Source: Salvator merianae (lineage: Eukaryota > Chordata > Lepidosauria > Squamata > Teiidae). From it: 64,000 nt of DNA. The notes beneath the pieces were generated by a model that worked only from the letters and a program-made list of their open reading frames with translations, was not told where the DNA came from and did no database searches. The translations under genes were made by a program, and so were the position numbers. The stretch is taken from positions 6,927,779 through 6,991,778 of the forward strand of contig QVOM02000021.1 of NCBI GenBank assembly GCA_003586115.2, in the 5' to 3' direction. Positions 36,701 through 49,104 of this stretch are shown piece after piece (the first letter of the stretch is position 1; each line of letters opens with the position of its first letter).

Positions 36701-38806
36701 AATATAAAAGGCACATGGAAAATAATTTTATTACACAGCAACAACCAACAGTATTCAAAGTTTCAAAGTTGGGCAAATTAGTCAAACAGTAAAGCAACTC
36801 GAAGAGTGAGATCTTGAAATAGCTAACAGTAACTCTTAGTGAGCAAAGAGGTTTTAACTATAGCCATGGCAGGGAAGGGCACAAGACAGACTTAGAACAA
36901 AGTCGCCATCTCTACTAGTTGATTCAAAGCACTGGAAACAGAACAGAGATGCCATCAAGGGTAGGGAAGCAGGGGGATCTTTAGGACTAGTTCCTAGGCG
37001 AAGGGAGACAGATTACAGGGAAAGTTTTAATGGAAAAAGGAAGGCCAGAGTGAGAAGAGAGAGAAACAGACTTAGGAAAGGAGAGAGAGGGGGGTTATAC
37101 CAGTCTCCGGGTATTCTCTTGATCAGAGATGGGCTGCACAGTACAAAAATTGGGATTGTTTTGCAAAAACAAAAACACACTCACACAGCAGTTAGGATGG
37201 AGGAAGCAGCTCAGACCTCTTCCTCCAATCCAGTAGTGACTTTACCAGTGATTTCAAGACAAGCCTTCCTGAAGCAGGAATCCATTCATACAGCAAGCAC
37301 ACAAGATCCAGCTTTTTGCAAGGTGGAGCCAAAGACACTGAATAGAAAAGTGTGCTTGCTGATGGGGCCAGATGTTTGGAAAGAGACAGGGATAAATAAA
37401 AGATTTCTAAGCATTCAGGTTTTCCAGGGCAGTAAACAACTGCAGTAATTAAATCAGCTATCAATTTGGGTACCCACATTAGCATATTTTTGCAGCTCAC
37501 AAGCCCTTAAGGCAAGATCATCGTTCTGTACAAACAGGGACTTCTGTTGCAAGTTAATGGGATTAAATCATCTTGTTGCACAAAGAGATGTTTTTGGGAA
37601 ATAGTGTTGAAGGATAGAGTCAGGGATCAAGGAATGTGTGGGCAACTGTGTTTGTCCTGTAGCTAAGATGGATCCTAGTCTGAGTGCAAGTCCATTTTCT
37701 CCAATGGTCTTTGGCCTCTTTCAGCTTGGACTTTGTGTACAGTTGCTACACATGTCTGGTTATTAAAAATAAATATCATAACAGGGTGCCCACCATACTA
37801 GCTTTTCTTCCAACAGAGGACCCTTTCAAAAGATTACCTGCGACTTTCCTATTCTGGCATGAAATCATTTTGACGGAAGGAGAAGCAACTGAAGAGTTGC
37901 CGCCAGCAGGCACCTTCCGGAATGGTCTCTCTGACCACCGATCTGCCATTCAGGACCCTCGGAGTCCTTTAGCTGAAATCAAATTTCAAAACAAGATACC
38001 TCCATGAAGCTGCACACCAGGCTTCTTCCTCCGGGTAGAAAATCATTCACTACCCTCTTTTGTTGAGGAGTGTTTCCTGCCAGGCAGCTGACAAAGATTG
38101 CTGTCTAGACAGAACACCCTCACTGGAAACTTCTTCATCAAGAAAGGTGCTGGAATCCACAACCCTGGGATGGCGTTGGGTGGACAAACAGGAACAACTG
38201 TCTAGGACTCTGCAGTTTAGGACCTGATAAAACCCTGGACCTTTCTGAATGGGGCAAGATTTTTGGGTGGTCAATTCCTGATAGCCTAGAGCAGAGCTGT
38301 TCAACTTGTGACCTGCCAGATGTTGAAGGACTACAGTCTTCATGGCAGGGACAAATGAAGTTCTTCCTCAGTTGGAGCAGGATTTGCCAGTTCTGGTTGC
38401 CAATGCACATAAAGCCAATGTGGAGGGGGAGTGGCTCAGTTTGCCACTCTTCAAACAGGCAGAGGCTATCTGCTAATAGCTGCTTCCTATCTACAGCTGT
38501 AGTCCTTGAACATCCTGGGGGGGTCACAAATTGGGCAGCCCTGGCCTTATGGACATTTCCCTTAGATCAGGTTATAGAGAGGAAGGAGAAAGTAGGAAAT
38601 TAAGATATTACTCCATTTCACCAGCAGAAGACACTTGGGGGAGGCAAGCGGCCCTCACAGCCTTAGGCAACCTCAGCAAGGAGCTTGATGCCTCTGCTGC
38701 AGCCTCTGAGGCAATGCACATAGAGGGCCCCTTTGACCTCCAAGTGCAAGCCCAACAGGCCTTGCTCAAATGCCACCGTGAGGTCCCTGTTCAGGACAGA
38801 AGGAAT
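33760..38806. other. Intergenic DNA, no gene recognised
   Basis: Only short frames without domains occur here (for example 37050-37448 plus, 132 codons). Imperfect inverted repeats lie around 33955-34000, where CCCATCC pairs with GGGATGGG. A repeat at 38290-38345 is the inverted partner of one at 61985-62030 (a 'tagtcctgcaacgtctgg'-type block). Nothing else is assignable. Confidence 0.5.
38290..38345 (-). mobile_element. Short interspersed repeat fragment
   Basis: Its reverse complement closely matches 61985-62030: 'tgtagtccttcaacatctgg' followed by 'caggtcacaag'. The phrase is widespread in reptile genomes. The parent family is not certain from a piece this short. Confidence 0.55.
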
Positions 38807-39110
38807 GAAGAAGAAGAAGAAGAAGAAGAAGAAGAAGAATTTGTTTTTTATACCCTGCTTTTCTCGGCCGAAGCTGACTCAAAGCGGCTTACAAGGTTAT
38901 TTTTTGCCCGAAGGCTTACATCTATCTTCCGCATCACACAAAATGATGCTCCCTATTCATCTACTTGCAATTACTTGCTTTCGAACAGCTAGGTTGGCTG
39001 GAGCTAGAGGCCAGTAGAGGGCGCTCAACCCCTCTACAGGGCAGACAAGGGCCTTGAACTCCGATCCTCCTATTGAAGGATCAATGCCTTAGCCACCTGC
39101 GCCACCGTGC
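38807..39110 (-). mobile_element. tRNA-derived SINE with L2-like tail (copy A)
   Basis: Read on the minus strand, it starts with a tRNA-like head: box A-like TGGCGCAGGTGG, then box B-like GAGTTCAAGGC. A unique body containing 'gctgttcgaaagcaagtaat' follows, and it ends with an L2-like tail ('taagccgctttgagtcagct') and a TTC (GAA on plus) microsatellite at 38807-38839. It is closely similar to copy B at 50656-50952. Target duplications are not evident. Confidence 0.85.
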
Positions 39111-40924
39111 GTTACACTCATATGTAGGAAGCACAGACACAGACACACACACACACACACACACACACAAGACCTGAAGTGTGTGGACATTTGCTACATA
39201 TGGGTATTTTGCAAGAAGAAGAATCCCACAAATAAAATGCCACAGAGCTGTCTTATACACTGAACTTTGTGTGCCTTGAAGCCATGTCCAAGTCCCTTTT
39301 GGCATAAGGTGCTGAGGTGACAGAGCAACTTGGATGCCCCTCCAAGGCAACATCCACATCTCTTGGGGACACAGAATTTACTGGTCTGTGTGACAAGCCT
39401 GCCCACAGGTAGAGGAAGTTTCATTGTTAGATGTTTCTGTATAAGAAAGTCATCATTTTGCCTCTTTTCTCCCTCCAGGTTGACCTAAGCTAAGTGCAGC
39501 TGCAGAGACATTTTGAGCCAAAGCTAAGTATTTTATATGCCACTTATCACAAGTATTGCTTAATAAACACTGTTTTTCTGCCTAAGTCCCTATGTCTCAG
39601 ATACTAATGCTGCTATAAATGGGGTGTGCTAATAAAAACCGCTAAAAATTTTTAAAATTTTTGTTCTTACAATTTTTTTTGCATTCACAAAGGATGCATT
39701 TTATTTTTGAGACAAAACATAATACCTTGCTAAGTTATATATGAAATATGCTTAAGTGTTTTCTTTTCTAGATGTCAAGAGAAAATGTGTTCCCACAGCA
39801 TTATAGGTTTATTAGGCAGGCATGAGAATTAACTAGTTCATTTTCAGCTGTCAGCTCCTAATTTTAAGCCAGCTAATATTTTCAATCTCTTAACTTTTTA
39901 GAAAAAGAGTGAGATAAATTAGAATCAAGCCCATAACTGTTCTAAAAGTTGGGAAGGGAAACCAATAAGCAAAGCAGACAAGTTTTGTCATTTTAGTTGC
40001 TCTTTATTACATTGCAATATGGGAGGCTAAACCATTAGCAGTTTTGTACCCCAGCCAAGCGAAAGTGTAGATGTATATTTTGCACGCAGATCAAAATTCA
40101 GTTTTATGGTTTTGGTACACCTGCTAGGGAAACACTCCTGCAGAAATCAAACCGATGTCATACATGGTTTGGCCACAGGGACTAAAACCACCTGAGATAC
40201 AAACCACTGTACTGACCATATATTGCATAATTTTTCACCTGTTAAAATTATTTGTTTACCAAAGTGGCAGTAGAAAGAAGATTGAGGAGAATGCTGGAGT
40301 GGTAGGCTCTCGCTGTCTCCAGGTTATGAATTTTAATCTGTCCTTCCCAAGGGTTTTTACTGGGCTTCTAGTCTGAGAGAGAAGAGTGTGCTTTCCTACC
40401 TTGGCCCCTGGCACGGGTCTCTAGACTTCAGAACTACAAGTCTGGAAATCACTTTGTGCTGCGATGCCTCTGTGTGCATGTGTGCTTTTGAGTTTTTTCT
40501 GCTACAAAACTCCCTGCTTACTTTGATTGCAAAGCATCTAACAGAGTTCTTTATTTTGAGGTTCACGGACAAACTTTAAAAAACATTTTAAATAAATTTA
40601 AGTAAATGAATTGGGTCAATTTAAATACAGTATAACATAGTAAATAATAGTATAAGTGGTAGACAAACATGGCAAAATCATGCAGGTGATACATGAATGA
40701 CTGAAGTTTGGGAGAGACTGTGCTAGAGCAAGAGGAACACCAAGTTTTGGATGGGAACATTGCAGGGGATTGGATGTTCCCACAACTGAACATCCTCCTA
40801 CCCTTCACACTCAGGTCAAGTAGCTGCTATCTTGTGTCTGCACACACACAAGCAAAGGGCATCCACATTTTGCAGAGACCCAAGTGATAGGGAGTGTTTG
40901 CAGGTGTTCCTGGTCGTTACTACC
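39111..40924. other. Intergenic DNA, no gene recognised
   Basis: Apart from an AC microsatellite at 39142-39169 there is no recognisable element. Short frames on both strands carry no domain signal. Confidence 0.5.
39142..39169. repeat. (AC)n microsatellite
   Basis: About 14 AC dinucleotides follow directly after copy A of the SINE and a short spacer. Confidence 0.95.
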
Positions 40925-41239
40925 TGTGGACAACTAACTCGTTGTCCACAGCTGTACCAGGAGCAGTTGAACTGCTCCCAGTACGCAGCATTCACACCTA
41001 CTTCCAGGTGCAAACGCTGCAGGCCACAGATGCAGCTGCACAGATGCATGCCACATCCCCAGTTGCCATGGTAGTGGCCAGACGTTTCTGCAGCTGCTGT
41101 CATGACAAGCAGCCAGGCATTTGCACTGCAAATGCTGGAAGCCTATTTCTGGCTTGTTCCAGGCTTGTTCCAGCCCTCGCAGGGTACACCATGGGGACTA
41201 TTCCACCTTAGAATGTTCAGATTTGAACATTCCAAGGTG
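40925..41239. mobile_element. Palindrome-rich block, possible DNA element
   Basis: Four short palindromes are close together: perfect 10-bp arms at 40925-40934/40941-40950, perfect 9-bp arms at 40960-40968/40970-40978, perfect 8-bp arms at 41117-41124/41128-41135, and 14 of 15 bp at 41204-41218/41225-41239. Composition is GC-richer than the flanks and there is no ORF with a domain. It resembles the block at 41713-42265; its outer ends are not defined. Confidence 0.5.
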
Positions 41240-41712
41240 AAAAGCATGAACAGGTTCCTTCATGGAGGTTTGGATGCCCAGATAGTTGTCCCCCCACCTA
41301 GCAAGCCTGCATGGGGGTAGTGCCACTGCTTCAGATGTACCTCTGCCTTCCTTCTCTCATCAGTGCACATGAGAGAATGGGGGGGGGGGAACCATTTACC
41401 CCAGAACTAAAGTTTCTGCTTGGGTCTGGTGGTGCAGAGATCACACGTACAGGGAACATATCACTAACTTAATAAAGGCAACTAGCTGGGGCAACCAACA
41501 TAAACTGACAATCTCTACCAGTAAGAGTAGCTATTTGTCTAAACCATTAATCTCCCCAATGGCCTGTGGAATAAGATGTCAATTTGGCTGGTGAAACTAG
41601 ACTTTTTAAAAGAATGAACATAGATTTACTATGTAGTATTGTACAGCAATCCCATGATTTTTGTGGGGGGTTAAGTTCTTGGAAAGTGACATGGAAACTA
41701 AAACTTGACATT

Positions 41713-42265
41713 GGGCCTTTCTGCATGGACCCTTAATACATATTAAGGGTCCATGTAGTTCACTTCTAGGCCACATAGATATGCACATTGGTGTACGTCT
41801 ATGAGGCCATGCCCCTGCTCATCTGCTCTGTCTCCACAAGACAGAGCGAGATCTGGATTAAGGGAGATCTTCATCTGAATCTGTGGTAGACCCGATTAAT
41901 TGGGTCTACCAGAGGGATCAGTGGCCCTGATCCAGAATATGGGAGGCTTGCAGAAGGCATGCCTCCCATGTTTGGGAGTACCAGGGGGTGCCTTTCAGTG
42001 GTGTGCTACTGCCGTAGTGTGCTGCCGAAAAGCACCTCCCAGAGGCCTCAAACCTAGGAACAAATGGTCCTAGCCTTTGATGGTGTGGGGGTGTACCTGT
42101 GAAGCTCACACGAGCTTCATGGCTGTAATGTGGGGTAATCCAGATCAGCACCCTCAGTGCATTTGGCACTGATCCCACCCACACCTCCCCACAGTCTGGA
42201 TCAGTAGGTCAGGCTAATCTGTACACACTGGTCTGAATCAACACCAGCTAAGTGTAGAAAGGGCC
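41713..42265. mobile_element. 553-bp element with terminal inverted repeats and a chain of hairpins
   Basis: The ends GGGCCTTTCTGCA (41713-41725) and, inverted, GGCCCTTTCTACA (42253-42265) match at 11 of 13 positions. Inside are at least eight short palindromes in a row, including perfect 15-bp arms at 41724-41738/41741-41755, 9-bp arms at 41885-41893/41902-41910 and 8-bp arms at 41825-41832/41840-41847. No transposase is encoded. It is probably a non-autonomous DNA transposon; no clear target duplication was found and the superfamily is unknown. Confidence 0.6.
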
Positions 42266-42589
42266 ACTGATGTGTTTAGGGGAACTGCAATGAAAATCTC
42301 CACGACTTTGCCATTCTGTCTTCTTTAATTGAGAAATAAAACCATAGCCCATCCTGATGTTCCATCCGCTGTTTAGTCTCTTTTTTTCTTGAGAAACCTG
42401 CTGTCCCATCCTCCAAACAGCCCTAGACCTCTCTTTACTCTCCAGAGCCGAAACTGCATCCCAGTCCTCCCAGGCTGATGACGTTGGCCTTTCTGGCTTC
42501 CCCTTCAAAAACCATTCTCGATTAGCCATTTTCTGCACCTGTTTTCACCCAGCAACAGGTACAGCAGCCATTTCCCTGTCTGGATGTGC

Positions 42590-42800
42590 CAAAATGATCA
42601 TTTCAGTGGCCTTGCCAGCAACTTCTCCTGAGGGCCTGGATTCTTTGCTCTGGCCTTTGGCTGAGGGAACGGCATCCCCTCCCCATGCAGACACTTGTTT
42701 TGTTTTAGTTAATCGATTATGTCTGCTTTTATAGAGATTTTATTTTACTCACCCTGAGACCTTAGGGTATAGGGTGAGGTAGAAATATAAATAAATTTTG
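42590..42800 (+). mobile_element. LINE/SINE 3' tail, pair of 49105-49255
   Basis: It shares 'gcatcccctccccatgca', 'tctgcttttata' and 'cctgagacctt...aggg' with 49105-49255, in the same order, and ends in 'aaatataaataaa'. The pattern is that of L2-like tails. The exact family is not assignable by eye. Confidence 0.6.
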
Positions 42801-45800
42801 TCACCCCCTGGAATGTTGTCCAGCCACACCCCAAGCTCCTCTAGAGCTTTGGCTGCAGCTGACGAGCACAGGTGGCCAGATATTGAACTGAGTAACTGGA
42901 CAGGTTGAAGGAGAGTTCAAATTGGTTGAGCAGGAAGGTGGGGCTACATCCTACATCCAGATTCAAATTTCAGGGGTGAACTGGGGGACCTTTACTATTT
43001 CACCTTAGTTAATCACTTCTGTTGGGCCATGTTGCTACTGCAAGCTACTAAAAACAGACCTCTTTCCCGAAACACGAGGATAACACAGGTGCTTGCCAGG
43101 CACAAGAAAATAAACATATTTGATCACCCCCTTCCCCAGTTGGTCAAATCCTGAGTCCACTCAAAGCGCACTGGGATAAGCAATGAGCATGTCTCCACGG
43201 TCCTGGACTTAGGGTGGCTCCAGATGGCAGGAGGCAATCACGGGACCTAAAGAGGATCCCACAATTGACTTTTGTCGCCCTTGCCAGACACAGGAGGCAA
43301 TCGTGGGTTTTTACCTCTGCCAACTCCTTTAGTTTTCAGCCCTTGCAAATATTGGAAGCTGGCCAAGTGCCCACCCATTTTCCTTTGGGTTTCTTTTGTG
43401 TGCTTGGCTGATTTCTGGGTATTAGCAAAAGCAAAGATAACAAAAGCAGCCCCCAGTCAGAGGTAAACAATTTACAAGAAACCTGGCATCATCACCAGAT
43501 TTCCCCTAATAGCAATATTATGAGATATTAACTTGATATTCCAGGACTACCTTGGGAATATCACAATTACATGTGGCATTCCCAGTATAGGCCCAGAAGA
43601 AGCACAGTTTTAGCCTGCATCTGGAGGCACCCTTTGCACCAGATCAGGCTTCCCTTTAGGCCTCTCGCAGCTTCAGGCAGCCTCAGAAAGCGATTTGATG
43701 GCTCCACTGCTGTTCCCAAGACTGCCATTTTTACGTTTCCGCACCTGCACTTGGGCGGGACTCCTCACCTTCCTCGGTGCACAGGGGAAGAAGGCCTGCA
43801 CATTTAGCTGGGACACAGGCCCAGTTCAATGCCCAGGAAACAGCTTTGGAGCCCCTTTTCATGCCCTGAAGTTTTTGCACTTGGAGGAAGATTAAAGTCC
43901 CTCTATGCATCCCCCATGCCCCTTTGGCTTGGGGTGCTGTGGAGACAGGCAGATTTCAATACCCATCCAAGACATTTTGCATACCAGTGGAGACACAGTC
44001 AATATGTCTCAAGTCATGTCTCACCAAGGTATCACATTTAGAAAAGAATAAATAACACTCTAGCAGTTTAAGGGCCAATGCTTGGCACCAGACATTCTCA
44101 CCAGACAACCCATTAGGAAATCCTTGCACGCAGGGACTGTGGGCCACCAACTGTCCCTTGCCACTTCTTCTGTTGTGTCACTATGCCCCCTAAAACTCTT
44201 TTTACCAAAGTGAGTCAGCTCCTGCAGGGAAGAATATTTCTGATAGAAGAGCAATAGGGACCACGAAGGACAATTACATACCATTAACATCCTGAATTCT
44301 CATTGAACAAGACAATAACAAAAGCCCATCAGTCACTTAGGTTCAAGGTATTCATAATTAATTTTCATATAGTTGCATAAGCTCATCTAAAAATGCACCC
44401 TGTTTGCAGAAGCAGTTTATGGAAGAAGTGTGTGTGCATTATAAGGTAGCTAAAAGCTTCTAAACAGAGACATTGTTTTTAATCAACTTAAATGATTCTA
44501 GTACTAACAAGTCATAGTTGCTAAAATTAGAGCTTTTACCTGATTAAAGAAGTCTTGGGATGTAATCCTAAAACACTTACTGAGGAGCAAGCATCGCTGA
44601 ACACATTAAGACTGTGAATATGCATCAGACTGAACTACCAGTCAGTTTAGTTATTTCAGTTTTAATTAACAGAATCGGCAGAAATGTGCACACAAGCAAA
44701 GCAGAAGTTCTGCAGGGAAAAATTGCATGTATGGACAGCCAAAGGCACAGTCTTCATATGCTCCTGGCTGCAGCCCCACATACCGCAGTTGGCCAGTTGT
44801 GGGGCACACTGTGAACATAGCTGGACCTTTCTGCTGCTGCTGGCCATGGCATGGTAATGATTGCTGGCACCCCTTGTGTTGGCATCCATGTGCAGGCACA
44901 GGTGGTGCCCTTAGTTGTCTTGCCATGTATCCATGAAATGCCAGAAGACTGAGAGGGTCCAGGTGTGAGGTAGTGACTGCAGTATCAGTCCTTGTGCCCT
45001 GTCCCTAAAATATCCTTCCCTAGTCCTTGGGGGCATTAGCACCTCCCCCTTTGCTTTGGCACAGAAATGAATGGAGATGCACCATCTTGTGGTCTGGGGA
45101 AGGATGTTTTTGCCACATGCAGCCCGTGTGAATAACTGAAAAAAAAAATGTTGTGTGGCTGCAGGCACAGGGCTTAAACTAAGCAGGGCTGAGTTTCTCA
45201 ACAAGATGCCCCTTGGGACTCACACATATTCTGCTTTTGAGTTCCAAAATGGAAGAAAAGGTAGCATAGAGAATGCTCTGGTTTCTGGACATTTGTTTGA
45301 AGATGCTTTGAGAAATTTGTCAGTCCTGCTAGCTAGGAAATAGGAAAGTTACTGCCTCTGTCAAGACCTCTTCTCATACTCTCCTTCTGGGACCTTTTCA
45401 GAAAGTCCTTTTCACTGAATGCTCCAGCCCACAGCTGTATAACAGGTCAAGTTATTTCTAAGCACTGGCTACAGAGGGACCCAGTTACACTCTGAATTAG
45501 CTACATCAGCTAGGAACATTCATCAACTGATGTGTGGAAGGAACAACTATAATGGACAGAACCAATTCTGATTATACTGCAGCAAAAAGTTACAAGCTAA
45601 GCATTAAGTCAGGTTTGCACCTTGTCATTACTCCGCTCTCATTTCATTGCAGCATAAGGGTCTCTCAAACCTGGATGCCTGTGAGCTTGCTTGTGCCACA
45701 TGCAAACAGTTGGTTCTCATGTTGCTGCAATACCAACATGGCAAGGTGTGGAACTGACCCGGATCTTGCACAGGGACCATATTTCACAACTGATCTGAAA

Positions 45801-46919
45801 AAAATACTTTTCAGGATAAGAGAAGTCTAAACGGGCAACTTTTTACATCAGAAATGTATCTGTAAAATAAATATTTATTTCCCACCTTTCACCAAATGGT
45901 CCCTGAGTGGGTCACAACATTCATAAAAACATACCTAGAAAACCAAAATAAACTCAAATCAAGTAAAATGTCAGAGGTCTGATACTCATGTGTTAATTGC
46001 TGTCTCTGGAAAAAGTACGTTTTCCACAAAAGACAAATTCTACACAGTTGCAGTTTTGCTTGTGGAACAAACACATTTCAAAACCAGGTTTGTTCTAAAT
46101 ATTGAGTGAAAGTGAGCAGTAGCAGGAACAACTGAGCCAAATTCCTATGCTTGGACTGCTACCTTCAGAGTCAAGCAGAGAATTCTTATACTGTCCAAAT
46201 TAAAACAGACAAAGATGGATGGGCAACAGCACAGATATGCAGCTTTGATTTTTGAAAGTTTAATTTCTAACACACTTGTGCATGGCTGTTTTTCATTTAC
46301 AGGATCTTCAAGAGATGTCTAAGCTTGCTTATTTGGAGAAGACTAGAGGTGACATCCACAACACTGACTTCCTTAAGTTAGCTATGTGTACCTTGCAAGC
46401 ATTCCAGCAAAAGAGACAGTTACTCACTAGATGCATGTGCTGTGGAATTAAAGGGGTCACTGCACACAATATTAATACAGCTATTTCTGGCAGAGCTAGG
46501 AATTATTTTCCCAGCAAGCAATGACCAGAGGTGCAAGGAAATAGCTGGACAATAAGGGCTGCCCGGGACTATACATTCTGTTGTATGGTTTGGACAATAA
46601 GATTAAGCCATTTCTTATCTACTGTGAACATCCATTCACATTGCACTGACATCCCCACCAGCTTCAGCCCAGAAGAAACTCTTCCACAATTCTGCTAATT
46701 TGATTCTGATTACAACTGGGTAACATCCACGAGTGGAATCCCACAGAACATACTTCATTACTTGTAGTTGCTTCCGATGGTTGTGGGACAAGAGCAGTAA
46801 CAAGAAGAGATCATCTTTGTTATTAAAATTAGAAAAGGACCGGTTGGGTTTGGTATTTTATGCAATATCATCTCTACTATACCTACAATCAGTGTTAGCG
46901 TTTAGGTTGCTCTTTGCCA
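42801..46919. other. Intergenic DNA between OTP and TBCA, no gene recognised
   Basis: A GC-richer part at 43.2-43.95 kb and a palindrome-bearing part at about 44.77-44.92 kb (GCCCCACA pairs with TGTGGGGC) are unassigned. A relic at 44556-44635 resembles an old amniote foldback repeat ('gtaatcctaa', then 'acacattaagact'). A minus-strand L2-like tail lies at 45868-45990. No frame shows a domain. Confidence 0.5.
45868..45990 (-). mobile_element. L2-like LINE tail, inverted
   Basis: It starts with 'aaataaatatttattt', continues with 'ccacctttcacc' and then 'gagtgggtcacaac'. It is similar in order to 50300-50420, the same repeat type in the same orientation. Noncoding. Confidence 0.55.
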
Positions 46920-47115
46920 ATCTTTCCTAACTTCAGGAGTAAGCAGGGATGGATCCAGTTAGTACTTGGACAGGAGATCCTCTAGAAATTTCAGATGCTA
47001 AAAGCTAGACTGGGAAGTAGACGAATTTCCTGGAAAAAAAGGCAGCGGCAAACAAATATTACACTGTCATGAAAACTGCATGGATTCATAGATCTAGTAA
47101 CAAGGAGTCTGTTAC
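46920..47115 (+). mobile_element. 5S rRNA-derived SINE fragment
   Basis: The head contains 'aagcagggatggatccagtt' followed by 'agtacttggacaggaga', a clear diverged match to the internal promoter region of 5S rRNA. The body has 'gcagcggcaaac' and 'gtcatgaaaactgcatgg', as in 5S-headed SINEs of squamates. The 5' part of the 5S head is degraded. It is not a functional 5S gene. Confidence 0.75.
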
Positions 47116-47456
47116 TCTTCTCTGAAATTTAAAAAAAACAATTTTCTACAAAGTCATGGAAATTCAGTGATACTGCCACATTTGGGATCTCAGCTGTTAA
47201 TAAAATAGCCACTAATTCTGACTATTTTGTTCTCCCGCATCCCAAATTGGCTTTTTCAATTGCTCAGATATTTAGTATTTCTGCAATAAAATGATCATGT
47301 ATTGCATAACAGTGGGAACCAAGGAGAATAATTTTGATTCATAACTGACATAGGTGAGTGCAGTAAACAGCCAGCCCAAAGTACTCCTTTGTAACACTTG
47401 CCAGTACAGACTTATACCTGCATCCCGTTTTGGACAAATAACCTATATTTAAATGT

Positions 47457-47462
47457 TTATTT
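47457..47462 (-). terminator. TBCA: Candidate TBCA polyadenylation signal
   Basis: The minus strand reads AATAAA here, 272 nt beyond the stop codon. It is a plausible end for the short 3' UTR that TBCA has in other vertebrates; no transcript evidence is available. Confidence 0.5.
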
Positions 47463-47733
47463 AATCCTGAAGGCTTTCGACTTCCATAAATACTTTAAAT
47501 AATAAAAATGATCAGACAAATACTTTTGCTTTCTCTTTTCTTTTTAATTTGTAGTTTGCACTGAGGGTTATATAACTTTCAGTAAAATATTTCCCAAAAA
47601 AGTAAAGAAAGATAATAAAAGATCATTTTAGCACATCATTCCTAACACTACTTGAAGAAATACAGCAGTTGCCAAATAACGGTAAAGTGTTGCAATGGAC
47701 CCAAGGCATACATAAAAGTTGTGGGAAATCAAT

Positions 47734-47814
47734 CTAAGCTTCTAACTTGACTGATTCCAGTACTGAACGAGCTTCTTTGTATTCTTCAGCTTCTTCCAAA
47801 TCTTTTTCATTTTC
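47734..47814 (-). CDS. TBCA: TBCA last coding exon
   Basis: This 81-nt exon encodes ENEKDLEEAEEYKEARSVLE followed by SVKLEA and a TAG stop at 47734-47736. It is the C-terminal helix of tubulin folding cofactor A, a small three-helix protein that binds beta-tubulin released from the TRiC/CCT chaperonin and passes it to cofactor D. The acceptor is TTTTATTTCAG (AG at 47815-47816). The exon joins the previous one in phase 0. The ending closely matches that of mammalian TBCA, so identification is secure despite the short length. Confidence 0.96.
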   Translation of the reverse strand, partial: ENEKDLEEAEEYKEARSVLESVKLEA

Positions 47815-48639
47815 CTGAAATAAAACACAAACATTTTTTTTTCCAAAAATTTGAATACTGACCAGTTTCCCACATTTATAACAATTTGTCCCATGAAAAC
47901 CACCCTATTGTGGCTACATTTCATAGCAACGAACAATTAACTTTCAAAAACATATTTAAAAAAAAAAAAAACATATGGAATTTTTCTTTCACACTATAAC
48001 ATTTATAGACCGGGAATTATACTTTTCTTTCTAGCAAAATGGTTGTCCCAGTACGTTGAGGGGCCTCTCTAGAACGACATGGAATATAGCATGAGGAGCT
48101 GCAGGAAAAAGGAGAATGAATGGAAATCATTTCCTTTTTTTCTACATTACTCAGTACCTTTCTTGGATCAAAAATTCTGTAAGTTGAGTGACACTTCTGG
48201 ATTCTTTTACAAATAATTCTATTACATAGTTTACCAAAACTTTATGAATCCTAAAAAATAAATGAAGACATCCAGATTTTTTCTGATCTTATTATTTCTT
48301 TTATTAAAAAGACGCTGGATTAAATACAGCTACAAACAACTCTACCTTAAAAGTTAAGGTGTGAAATTCCATTTTTTACAACATACTTCTAGAAGCTATT
48401 TTATCTCAAAATGACCCCCAAAAAAAGCTTTTTCTCAAGCCCTACAATGGTATCAATTACACACAAATTAATTACAAGTCTATTTTGTAGGAAGTCTGAA
48501 GAACAAGTGAAAAATACCTGCATAATTTTATATATCTACAGGAAAAAAAATCACACAGGCCAGGCCTAAAGGAGAAAAAATGATTGCCCCTGCCCCCCCG
48601 GTAAGTTTGAGAGAGCTCTTTTTAAGTGACTGAATATTT

Positions 48640-48735
48640 TTAAACCAGTTTGTGTATTCTTATATGTTTTAAATGATTGTAACCCTTCCCAAGACCGCAG
48701 GGTATAGTGCAGCATGGAAATATAAATAAATACAA
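48640..48735 (+). mobile_element. L2-like LINE tail
   Basis: The segment 'taaatgattgtaacccttcc' is followed by 'gcagggtatag' and ends with 'aaatataaataaata', the typical form of L2-like 3' tails. Short and noncoding. Confidence 0.55.
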
Positions 48736-49104
48736 TATTGAAATAAATAAAATATATCAATAAACTAGACTATTATCTTGTATCTAAATAAGGGTACCCT
48801 ATCACCCTCTTATAGTAGCTGCTGCTTTGTCTAAGTATTGCAGTTGTTATTATGACTCGTCCAGCTTCTATCACATTCAGTGGTACATCAAATGTAAAAT
48901 GTTGTTTTATTAATATAATCTTTCTAAAGTTTGCCAGCACTCCTATTTTTCTGGGGGCCTCCCAGACAAGGACTTTCTACTATTGCCCCTCGTTATGTGC
49001 TGCTCCCTTCTGCCCTGGAGGCGGAGAAGTGGGCAGGACGGAAGTGGGTGGCATGTGAAGATCCAGAAACAAGAGCAAAACTAGCAGTGCAAGTGGAGGG
49101 AGGA

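Noticed and set aside
38807..38839. GAA repeat as a coding Glu/Lys tract or expandable repeat
   Set aside because: It is the microsatellite tail of an inverted SINE, repeated in the same position at 50656-50681.
46920..46970. 5S rRNA gene
   Set aside because: Only part of the 5S sequence is present and it is diverged and fused to a SINE body; a full 5S gene is absent.
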